From Plasmodiophora brassicae (Eukaryota > Endomyxa > Phytomyxea > Plasmodiophorida > Plasmodiophoridae): a stretch of DNA of 64,000 bases. Position numbers and translations under genes: made by a program. The number at the start of each line of letters is the position of its first letter. Position 1 is the first letter of the stretch. The stretch is taken from NCBI GenBank assembly GCA_039704465.1, contig JASFAU010000011.1:1178001-1242000 (forward strand), written 5' to 3'. Positions 33,933 through 45,100 of this stretch are shown here, piece by piece. Below the pieces are notes generated by a model. That model had not been told where the DNA came from and made no database searches. It was given only the letters and a program-made list of their open reading frames with translations.

Positions 33933-35547
33933 CAGGTAAAGTGGTTTCCCGCATGCTTGCCCGTCGGGATGCGAAGATCCTGAATTTGGAGACGTCCAAA
34001 TAAACTTTACCGAGCATTGCCGGGGTAACGTATGCACTATGGCGCATAATACACTTACCCTATTCAGAAGGACCGGCTGGCACCCATCCGAAGGCCGACG
34101 ATGGGGAATAGCCTTCGGACGGAGGCCGACTCGAAAAGCACTTTCTGGAAGCCGGCCAGGAACACGGCACCTCGTCAATTGCTCGTTGAACTCAACAGGA
34201 ATCGACTGCAGCATATTGTCATCCAAGACCCTATCAGCATCGGTTCAATGACCAGAAACGGTATCACACAATGTGGGCAATGCTCACAGGTGTTCCAACG
34301 ATGTCAACTGCCCCATCTCGGCAGGGAGCGATTCCAGCTTATTATTTTGCACCATCCTATCACCATCGGTTCAGTGACCAGAAACGGTATCACACAGCGT
34401 CGCGAATACGCACAGCTCCACTAACGACGTCAACTGCCCGATCTCAGCTGGAATTGACCGCAGCTCATTGTCTCTCAAGTCCCTATCAGCATCGGTTCAG
34501 TAACCAGAAACGGTACCACACAAATGTGCAAAATACTCACAGGTCCTTCAACGAAGTCAACTGCCCGATCTCGGCAGGGATCGATTGCAGTCTATTGACT
34601 GCCAATGATCTATCAGCATCAGTTCAGTGACAGCAAACGGTACAATTATAATAAATGTGGCCAATACCCACAGCGTCTCCAACGACGTCAACTGCCCGAT
34701 CTCCGGTGGAATTGACCGCAGGTCATGATTGTAGAGCAAGTACCTATCAGCATCGGTTCAGTGACCAGAAACGGTGTATCACACAATGTGGCCGACACTC
34801 ACAGCGTCTTCAACGACGTCAACTGCCCGATCTCGGCTGGAATTGACCGCAGGTAATTGCCAGCCAAGTTCCTATCAGCATCGGTTCAGTGACCAGAAAC
34901 GGTGTATCACACAATGTGGCCGATACTCACAGCTCCTTCAACGACGTCAACTGCCCGATCTCGGCTGGAATTGAGGTCAGCTCATTGTGGCTCAAGTCCC
35001 TACCAGCATCGATTCAGTGAGCAGAAACGGTACTACACAATGTGCCCAATTCAACGTACAAGTCAGTCACTAGGGATGTGTTGGCCCCACATTGGACGAG
35101 AAATGGCATCATGTCTAGCCATCCCGGAGTCTGGGTAGAGCGAAATATGTCGTTGACGACAGCGCGACAGCGCGGATGACTGGCAGCCTTAAGATGACGT
35201 CTTTGAACGAAATCTCGGCACAGGTTGTCGATGCCAAGCAGGCCGAGCGCTACCTCATTCCACGCTGGGCTGGTAGCGCGCATCCTGAGATTGTCCTGCT
35301 TGCCTCCGTAATGAACAATGTTGCGGATGATATCATCCGGTAGGTTGGGGAGCATGGAGTCGTCGCTGTTGGTGGTTGCGCCTGCATGCAGAACCTGCAG
35401 GCCGTCACCGGCAATGGGCTCAGGTGGTTGCGACGGGGCGTCGCCTTGCTCGGTAGGCTGTCTGACGATGGGCGGTTCGCTTGAGGCTCTGGCGACGATA
35501 AGGACAGCGGCGGCCGTCACGACCACAATGACTTCGGAGCACTTCAT
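33651..35547 (-). CDS. F-box-like, signal-peptide protein with tandem LRR exons; 3' end uncertain
   Basis: Exon 1 (35060-35547) starts with a hydrophobic segment (VIVVVTAAAVLIVARASS) that looks like a signal peptide or anchor, then an F-box-like helix block (LPNLPDDIIRNIVHYGGKQD). Seven LRR exons follow: 34931-34999, 34803-34871, 34672-34743, 34541-34609, 34414-34482, 34288-34356 and from 34230 down. Six of them are 69 or 72 nt, one repeat each (for example LAGNYLRSIPAEIGQLTSL), all bounded by phase-2 introns of about 57-60 bp. The last exon begins a repeat (DNMLQSIPVEFNEQL) and runs on into non-LRR sequence to a stop at 33651, overlapping the decayed gene on the other strand, so the gene is probably truncated. 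A secreted F-box protein would be unusual; the hydrophobic start may be misleading. Confidence 0.65.
34223..35027 (-). repeat. Tandem array of about 128-bp exon-plus-intron units
   Basis: Seven units marked on the plus strand by CTATCAGCATCGGTTCAGTG-like sequence near 34231, 34357, 34483, 34610, 34744, 34872 and 35000. Exon and intron are duplicated together and both are well conserved. Confidence 0.9.
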
Positions 35548-35670
35548 GCCGAGCGCGATCCGCTGTAACGACGGGTGAGCGAACGTACACCTGACCGCTC
35601 GTGGAGTCCGACTGGTAGTACTGGCGCTACAAAGGCTGGTTGATAAAGGTGGCGACTAACGACGAAATAG

Positions 35671-35864
35671 AAATCTGATTCGAACCCGACCGCCCATCAT
35701 ATCCAGCACCCGAAGTAATGTCGCTGATTAATCGCTGGACAAGATCGTACAGTTGGAGATTAATCGCAAATCTGATTCGAATCCGGCCGTCCATCATATC
35801 CAGCGCTCGAAGTAACGTCACTGATTAACCGTTGGACAATATCGTGCAGTTGGAGATTAATCGC
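35671..35864. repeat. 97-bp tandem duplication
   Basis: Two adjacent diverged copies beginning AAATCTGATTCGAA (35671 and 35768); the second copy runs into the palindrome below. Confidence 0.8.
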
Positions 35865-35975
35865 TGGACAAGTTGTTTTGTAGTGGGAAAAAAAACTACA
35901 AAACAACTTGTCCAGCGATTAATCTCCAACTGCACGATATTGTCCAACGGTTAATCAGTGACGTTACTTCGAGCC
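35804..35975. repeat. Perfect palindrome with about 80-bp arms
   Basis: Left arm 35805-35884 (starts GCTCGAAGTAACGTCACTGA) and right arm 35895-35974 are exact reverse complements around a 10-base G/A loop (GGGAAAAAAA). The left arm is itself part of the 97-bp tandem repeat. It ends a few bases from the large transposon's left inverted repeat. Confidence 0.93.
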
Positions 35976-35980
35976 CCGGG

Positions 35981-36004
35981 GTCGTTCGACTTGTCGTTCG
36001 ACTG
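35981..36004 (+). repeat. Left inverted repeat of the large transposon
   Basis: Two direct copies of GTCGTTCGACT separated by one T; reverse complement of 47345-47368. Confidence 0.85.
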
Positions 36005-36106
36005 TCGCTTGAGTGATTAGTCGGATTAATCCCGATTTTGGGGGTTCACGGACCCCGCGTGGCTAAACGAGTCGAACTGATCATTGGTGGTCGTAGGTGG
36101 AGCGGT

Positions 36107-39100
36107 ATGGCCACCTCTGTCGCGATGTATATGATCATTGCAATCGCGGGAACAGTTCTTGCTCTTCAATCGCTGTATGAGGCGTTAGCAGTGGTCGTGT
36201 TCCTTCTCGCGGAAGAGAATCGAAGGTACTGTTGCTCAACGATATATATGTGCAGCGCAGAAACCGAATTGCTTTGACCTCACAGGCGTCTCCAGCGCAC
36301 GACGTTCCAAGTCCATGTCTGGATTCCTGAGGACTTTCGCCACCGATGTGGAATGGAGTGCTCATTGCTCAGTCTGGACGTCACCGTGGCGACGACGCTG
36401 GAGCAGGTCATCGAGGAATGCCGCACCCGTCTGCATACGCTGCCGCCTCTTGATCTGCACATCACCGAGAAGCACGATGTTCATCATCGGAAGTTCGGGG
36501 ATGCTACTACGATCGGCGATTTGCGCCTCGAAGAAGGATCGGTGGTCTACCTCCGCGCAACGCCTCCCAATGGACGGGGTGTCCTCGGTGCAGGCACAGG
36601 GGCTGTCAAAAGCGGAGGCAATGGCAGAAGAGGCCCCGATAAACAGCCTCGGAAGCGGTCGTGTCGGAAAAAGACACAACCTCCTGCGTCCAAGGTTTGT
36701 CTTATCATTTCGCTTTCGATCTCAGAGCTGACCGCAGGTGTATTTCTAGTCCAGAAACACCCTCCAGAGCGTTGGTTCTATCCCCGTCCCCGTTAGTCCA
36801 TATAACATGATCACCAACCTAGGGTACATATTGAACTTGGTGCTGTCAGGTTCATGAGAACCTGCGGCCGACTGCGGACGACTCGCGAGCTGAAACAAAT
36901 GCAGACCCGAATGCGTCGTTGCTTAATCCAGTAAGTGTGGTTCTATTTTTGAATAGGGCAGTGAAGTTCATCAGTCAAATGTAGGATGACGATTTTGTTG
37001 GCCAGTATATATGTGCTAACGCCGCCGCTGCCCACTACGGGGGCGGTCGGTCGCAAGAGTCGGCGCCTGGTGATATAACGAACTGATGTATTTGGACAGG
37101 ATCGTCACAGCAAGGGCCGCTGCGGGGTCGAGTACGGTCATGATCATGTGACCGGGTGGCAGCAGCATCTGAGCAGCATCATCTGAGTACTGGTACTCTG
37201 GATGAACACTCCCCGTGTTAGAAATCTGCTAACAGTCGTGAGCAGAGCGGGTCTCCTTCGGCTTGTCGTTCGAGGAAGGCCCTGACGATATCAGGAACAT
37301 CGGCCGCCATGACCGAGTAAGGTTCCCATGAATTGTCGGTGGCATCGAATCCGATCCAGTTGATCAGTAGTTCAGTGTCACCTGACGTAGAGTTGACTCG
37401 AATGTCCTCGACTGCGTTGACTTGGTAAGCCACGCCGGTGAGCGCGATGTTGTGCTTCAGGGAAGAGGTGACATTCAAGTGCGCATCTGCATAGAACATT
37501 AAGCGCTGGGCGTGTACATCTGAGATACGATCAGTCAAGAGATCTCGAACTCGATACACCCAGTCGTTGATGGTGTCGATAATCTGGGCAGGTCCAGTCC
37601 AGTTGTACTCGGACTTGGAGTGCTTGCCATGGTTGGCCACGAGAACATAGTCGCCCGTCGTGAAGTTGATCTCGCGAACATTGCGTCGGCGACGCCGGGC
37701 GCGTTGCTTGAGATCACGTAGATGGGTGCGTGTACGTGCCACTGCTTTGTGCATGTCCTCGAGAGAATCGATAAGTTCCGTCGTCATTTCCTTGAGACGG
37801 TCAGGGGTCAACGGTACGTCGATAACCGCGTCGATGCGTTTGTTGAAGATAATCGAGATAGGTGTCGAGGGTGGCAAACCCGTAAACATCGTGACAGGCG
37901 CGTAGCCCACACTTGATCGAACAGTGTGATTTACCGTCATGTTGATCAGCGGAAGGACATACGGCCAATCCTGGAATGGAAGATTTAGCTCGGAGAGGAG
38001 GGACTTCAGCAGAAAGAGAAGCCGCTTGTTGACAACCTCAACCGTGCCGTTCGCCCAAGGTGTGTAGGCAGTTGTGAAATGATGGTTGCAGTGTAACCGG
38101 CTATTAAGCTCGGCGATAACCGCGTTTTTGAAGTGTGTGCCGCGGTCAGAGACATGTTGGAAAACAATGCCGAAACGTTTGAACCAATCCAGAAGAGATT
38201 CGGCGACAACGCTGTGATCCGCGAATTGACAAGGAATTAACTCGACGAATGCCGTGGCGTCGTCCTTCAGAACCAGAACATAACGAAGTTGATGAGAATC
38301 GCCTGGACGAGGTTTGGATAAGAACAGAAAGTCATAGTGGATGACCTTATTGGGCTTGTCCGCATGCATAGCCGTGCCAAAAGGTCGGGGAATCATCGAA
38401 TCTTTGTTGCGTAGGCAGTGTAAGCATTTGTCCACAAATGCACGAACAAAGGAATCCAGATCAGGCCACCAGAAGAGTTGTGCGATGCTCGAAATAGTCG
38501 ATGCAGCAGGTTGATGACCAGACAGTCCCATATGTGAAATCACTGCGATGCGTAGCTGCAGTGCATGTGATGGTACCCAGAGTTGATTGTCTGGAGTACG
38601 CCAGCCAGATTCCGGGCTAAGGTGGAGAGACATGTCCCCTTCGAGTTGGAGAATATCGGAAACGGCAGATAGGTCGTGTTGGCGAATGTAGTCGGTCTGA
38701 GCGTTACTAATCTCGTCGACAGACGGCCAGATAAACTCATCGGTCATCTTGTAATCGTCGAAGTCAAGATTAATTGCCATATGACGAATAGAACGGAACG
38801 ATGGAGGGGAAAATGAGGAGAGTGGTTGCAGGGCGACGCCCCACCGCGTGGCGAGGTCGGCCCAAACGTTGTCCTCCCCAGCAATGTGCTCAATGTGAAA
38901 ATCTAGGTCGATAATCTGAAGTCGCCAGCGCTCCAAGCGATCGCCGGTCGTCCGACTAATTCGTGCAACCGAGGCTGGGTTCAGAATGAAAACCAAATTA
39001 CGGTGGTCTGTGAAGATTCGAAGTGCCAGCTTTGACATAGAGATGAAGTGTCTGAGGCGATAGCAGCCTTCAATGATGGCGTAGGCCTCCTTCTCAATGG

Positions 39101-42100
39101 TCGCCCACTTCAATTGAGAACCACGGAATGTCCCCGAGATGAACGACAAAGGTTCGTGGTGTTGCTCACCGTACGGGAGATCAATATCTTCCGGAGGGAT
39201 CTGCGACAGGAAAACAGACCAGAAACGGTCACTCGCATCCGGAAAGAGACACATGATCCATTCGTCCTTGGTGTGCGCCAGCGTCATGGCCTCCGATAGT
39301 CGATGCTTCAGAGAATTGAAACTGGTGAGATGGTCAGTGGTCCAGCCGATGTCGGCTAAACGAACTCGACGTAGGTGTGATTTCTTCAGACTGCTGACAG
39401 AACGAGAAGCGGACAGAAGTAGATCCTGTAGCGGATGAACATGTGCCGCGAATTGAGGGATAACAGAACGGACCCAATTGAGGCCCGAGAGGAACTGTTG
39501 GAGATCAGCAGCCGTGATAGGAGTTGATAGATCGTGCAAGGCGTTGAGATACGAGCGATCGAACGACACTCCATCAGCGGATATAACGCGACCGCACCAT
39601 GTCACTGAAGTGAGATATAACTGGCAGCGATCAGGGTTGAGTTTAACTCCAAACTCGTCGAAAGCGTTGAGAAGAGATTCGAGTGTGTCCATGTAGGCTC
39701 CGAATCCAGATACGTAGCCGAGGATATCGTCGATCCAGAGTAGGGCGCAGATATATAGAAGTTTCCCCAACACCTGTTGCATTCCCGCCTGGAACGCAAA
39801 CACGCAATCAGCGATTCCCTGGATGATGCGCCTGGGTGTAAACGTGGCGATGTGCGTCATGAACGAGCAGGCCTCCTGCGAATCAGGGTGCAACGGAAAT
39901 TGCCAATAGCCTTTAAAGGCATCGAACAGCATGAAGATGGTCGCGGAACGTAGGTAGGTCAGGATGATGTCGATGTGAGGCATCGGCCATGCAATGCGTT
40001 CGGTCTGTTTGTTGACGGCTTCATTGATGTCGACGGTCAGCCGATGGCCGCGAACCTCCGTGTCCTTCTTGTCGACGACCAGACACGGCGACGCGTACCT
40101 GCTGTGCGGATTGCGGTACACAAAATCGTTTTCCGCCAAGGTTCCTACGTGATCATCCATGAATTTTTGATGTTCGAGGGTATACCTTCGTGTTCGGCAA
40201 CGAACAGGACGAGCATCTGCTTTGAAGTGTAGTTTCAGTGGACTTACTTTCGCAGGTGGATCACGGCCAAGCTTCGTTCGCCATATGTCTTTGTGTCGAT
40301 TGACAGTTGTGCGTAGACGCGGGACTTGATCGTTAGGGAAACCGGAGTCAGTTGCACGTTGTATCATCCGGTCTATTGCCCTGTCCACGTCTGTATCGGA
40401 GTGTTCTCCGATTTCGACATCATAGTCGTCACCCGGATCATTGGTGTCCAATTGGGGCTCATGATCGCGAGTTGTTCCACTTACCTCCGGGTGTCTTACC
40501 GCTCTCATCGTGATCCCTTGACCACCTGGGGCGTGACGTTCCGGGGTCGGATCCGCTTCGATGATGATAGGACCATTTGCCTCGATTAACATCTCCTTCA
40601 GTTGTGTAGCTGGATTGATACCCAACGCGTCCAGTTCCGGGGCTCCTAAAGGACAATGTCATCAGATAGGTCTTCGCGACATACGTTGATTTCCCGCCCG
40701 CGTAGATGTGCAGGTTTGCCATGCGAAGGTGGGACAATGGTGATGTCCACGATCGCTGTGGCGACAATTGTTGTCGTAGCCCCGATCGTTGCAAGTTTCG
40801 CCTCCGTTGGATGGTCGAACACTTTGACTGGGACATGCTGGATGGCTTGAATCCGTAGCAGTTGCGATTGCGAAATGACGGTCTTCGTCGCACCACTATC
40901 GGCTTCGAATGGAAGGTCGAGCGAGTTCTGGAAGCGAAGTCTCATAGGGGACGGTGGTGTTGACGGCGACGGCGGGCCCATGCGCTTTGCCGTGTCTGCG
41001 TTGCCCTTACTCTCCTCCTTCTCTTTGCGCTCTTTCTGGAACTTTTCAATGGCAGCTTTGCGTTCTCCTTGAGTTGCCTTCGGGCACACTTGGACCCAGT
41101 GCTGCTCCTTGCAGATTAGGCAACCTGCCTTTGGAGGATCCTTACCTTCGAAACGTTTTCGGATGTGCTCGGGGATGTCCCTCGATTCGTCTTTCGTTTG
41201 CGATGTGGACGATTGAGCTGTCTTCAGTCCGATCGGATTTGTCGGATGCTTGCCGCCATTCCTATTCGGAGCAACAACGTCCTTACCTTTCTTACCTGCA
41301 GGTGGGGACATGGTCTGCGCTGGAGACTTCTTCTTCTCAGCTTGCAGCGGAAGTGTTTGTCCTGCTCTTTGGCAAGACGGTCGACGAGGTCGAAGAATTT
41401 GAGCTCGTCCTTCTCAGCGTCCCTGCACCCTCCGAACTCGATCGCGCGTTCGACTAGAACCGCAAGGTCAGTGGGACGGATACCTCCGCGTAATACCTTG
41501 ATCTTGCGCTTGGTTCCTTTCGTTCCTTTGGCGTATGTGTCTTGTAGCCCATAGTCGTCGATTAGCTCATCGAACTTGGCGAAGAAAGACGTGACACGTT
41601 CCTCAATACTCTTGATTGACAGGTTCATGACCACTGTCTTCGTGAGAAGCGCCTTGATGTCTGTCGAACTCTCGACATCAGCCTCCCTGCGTTGGACTGA
41701 CCTCAAGTAGCTCATGATGTCGCCATCCGTGATCGTGCTGGCGGGTTGACGTAGGCGATATTTCGACATCCCTCTGAGGACGTCCTCGGTAATGCATGAC
41801 TTCACCGTTGGCGGATGAATATCCTCCTTGTAGATCAGTCGGCGCTGTTAACGATCTCGACGTGTTTCCTATATTTCTTGAGGAAATCGTTAATTCCGTC
41901 CTTGGCCGTAAGGCTCAGGGTACGTAGGATGGGCGGTTTCAAAGGCATAAAGATCGGGCTCTTACCGTGCAGGTTTGTTGACTGAAGCCCTCGATCGATT
42001 TCGTCATCTGTCGACGATTCATGCTCCTTGGCCTCGGCGTCGGAGTTGGTCCTGGCGTCGTCCTCCATCTGTAGACGAACGGGCGCTCTGCGGCCACCTC

Positions 42101-45100
42101 CTGCCATTAAGTGAGTTCGTTTGCTTGGGGCTCTTTGCGCAAGAAGCTTCTGTGCTAACGCCGCCGCTGCCCACTACGGGGGCGGTCGGTCGCAAGAGTC
42201 GGCGCCTGGTGATATAACGAACTGATGTATTTGGACAGGATCGTCACAGCAAGGGCCGCTGCGGGGTCGAGTACGGTCATGATCATGTGACCGGGTGGCA
42301 GCAGCATCTGAGCAGCATCATCTGAGTACTGGTACTCTGGATGAACAATATACATGGAGTACTTAAAGTCCTGAAGCTCCAGCTTGAAAAAGAAACTGGG
42401 GACATCGTCGACAGGCTTAAAGCAGGTATTTCGTTTGTACACTGTGGCGATGAAACGCTTAATGCTTACCTGCCCCAGGTCACATGTGGATAACAGCGCC
42501 AAACCCTGTCGTCGCCTGTCATCGCAGAGGCCTTCGCCCCGACCACTTTTACAAACCGGACATCTTTTGTTGGCTGCCCAAGCTATACTTTCCCGAGCTT
42601 CAGCTCCGATGCCCGCACTGCGGGACGACAGGCTTCCACGTTAAGAACGGCTATGCGTCTAAGTAAGGGAATCGTTTTCTTTGTCGTCGGTATTGCTAAT
42701 GGCGTCCTTCCAGTCCGGAGGTACGCCGTGTTCGCGGACTTCGAAACATGTTCTACGTGTTTACCAACGTCTTGAAATGCGAACAATGCCGTTCGTCCTT
42801 CTATGCGACGCATCCTGACGTCATTGCGCACATGCCCATGGCGTTCAACAACGAACTGGTTCTCCCATTCGTGTTGACTGAATCATGCGGCCTTGATGCG
42901 GCGGTGGTTTGGTTAATGCCATCATTGTTTAATGACGGCACTACTCCAGAATCTTTGAGTAGAACCATTGACGAAGCGTACAAGGAAAGGCGTGATCTCC
43001 TGCATGCGACCTACAATGCTTTGTGCGACTACTATTCGCCGAAAGATGGATCTATTGCTCTCGGATACAAAACGCCTGCCCAGTTCGACCCCAACATTAT
43101 TGACGTGAATGCTCCGTCAGCGGCTCATCTGGCGTCCGTCTTTCGCCGTCAAACTTTGCTACAAAAGTCGTATATAACCGTCGACGCGCTTCGACGATCG
43201 GCATCGTCGCTGGCCTACGATTTTTCGCACAAGGTTCCGCGAATGATGGCCAAGCTCGCTGGCAACCGTATGTTCGATAGCTTATTTCAGGTATGATGCC
43301 GTTGATATCACAATGTTTCCTATATAGTGCTGACAACTCTAAAAGGCGACGAATGAATTCAGCGAGATCGTGATGTTCTTTTTTTGTGTTGGCACTGGAT
43401 TTGACCAGGTCGCCGTATCTCGGACATTGTGTGAAATGTTGCCTGTCAATCTCATGCTATGTATCCAGGTCAAACCCGGAATAAAACAGTGGCTACACGT
43501 TCGAGACCTTCTTGGGCAGCCCAAGCCAAACGTCGTTTTCACGGACAAGGTGCGTTTACTCGTAACGTGTAATCAGCTGATGATCTAATCGTATGCTACA
43601 GTGTTGTGAAGATCAGTCTCTCATCAAAGAGTGTTTCCCTTACTTTGCAGACCACGAATCGGTACCACGTGCAGCTCATCCGACGCTGACATTGCCGCGT
43701 CGTGCGCGTGTTATTTCGCATGAGGAGCCTGCCAACGCGGTGGCCTCAACCTGGATGGACAAGGCTCAGCAATCCCGTCGACCGTTTGCTGCCGGCGTGG
43801 ATTGCGAATGGACATCCTCTGCAGGGCAGAGAACCAAGGTGGCGACGCTGCAGGTGGCTGTCGAGGGCGAGGACACTGTGTACATCTTTCACCTTTCGCA
43901 GATGCGAAAGCGTCCCCGGATGTTGAAACGATTTCTGGAGTGCCCGACTGTCATCAAGGCGGGTCGGTCAATCGGAATTGACAAGAAGTACCTGGCCGAA
44001 GATTACCAGTTAGTTGTTGAATCGCATGACGAAGCACTGAGCAACTCTTGGGTCGAGCTGGCCGCCATGGCGACACGCCTGGAGGCTGCTCCGCCTCGAT
44101 CCAGTCTTGCGAAGCTGGTAGAAAATGTCCTCGCCCGCAATTTGCCCAAACCGCAACACATCCGGTGCTCGCAGTGGACCGCGGATAAGCTGTCTGATGA
44201 CCAAGTATGCGCTTTGTACCTAACACATTATTGTTTATGGCTGACTACTTTCGTACAGGTCGAGTATGCGGCCCTGGACGCTTACGCTGGTCTCATGGTG
44301 TACTTGCGTCTGGCCGCGAAACCAGATCCATCTGTTCGCCTTGCAGCCATGGATTCGCCTCAAGCTGAAGCTGGTGCACCCACCCCGCTACCTGGTATGC
44401 CCGTTGAGCTGTTGGCTGGGCACACTGTGGCTGCGATGGGCAAGATATCTACATGCCACATGCAGTTTTGGGAAAAAACGAAAGTCACAAAGTCTCGTAT
44501 TGTCATTGTCGTTGAAAAGGTCGACAGGCGTCTCTTCGGAAGTAACGAATTACATACTAAGGTTGCCGTATGTTAGGTACTGGCAACCGCCGCTGTTTCC
44601 AGGTACCCGCGTGGTGCCGGCTGTTCGCTTGAATCGTTTGGGCCGTGTCCGTTCACGCTTTTGGTAGACGTCGCATCGCTCCGACCGCGTCTAGGTATTG
44701 TATTTCGTGATCATGACAATTTGCCTGAGAATTTCTGACCTCACAACTTCAGCTGTCGAGCGCGAGTTTGAACCCAATATCGCAGATCAAGGAGATTCTA
44801 CCGCAGACGGAGGTGGCTCTACCGCCGACGGCGATTGTTGTGATTGTAAGCAAATTCAACCGTTGTCGCTTGTGCGCCACTTTAATTACATTTACAGTGC
44901 CCGAGAAACGCTACGATGAACCTGTTCGATGCTGTCTCCAAGATGTCTTTCATTTGATGAAGCGCATCAAGGTCAAAAAGGCGCACCCGTTTTATTCCCC
45001 GTACGTTATCGCGCTCAGCGATGCGTTCTTTATCTGGGATTCGAGCGATCTGAATAAGGTACGTGGCGTATTGCTCTGTCCGGGCTGTCATGGTGAACAT

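Larger units (their letters stand above)
37012..42347 (-). mobile_element. Ty3/gypsy LTR retrotransposon (chromovirus type), recent insertion
   Basis: 5,336 bp, reading leftward. The two 197-bp LTRs (37012-37208 and 42151-42347) are identical by eye, start TGTG and end AACA, and are flanked by the target duplication ATATA (37007-37011 and 42348-42352). A purine tract (ACACGGGGAG on the minus strand) abuts the 3' LTR. Next to the 5' LTR the sequence GAAGCTTCTTGCGC does not match a common tRNA primer site that I know, so priming is unresolved. Confidence 0.96.

Noticed and set aside
42105..42150. tRNA primer-binding site for the gypsy element
   Set aside because: The 18 bases next to the 5' LTR do not match any tRNA 3' end I can recall; left unresolved.
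42155..42502. Minus-strand frame crossing from flank into the LTR
   Set aside because: Looks protein-like, but it crosses the insertion boundary of the gypsy element and stops within the LTR; the plus strand there is the transposase exon.
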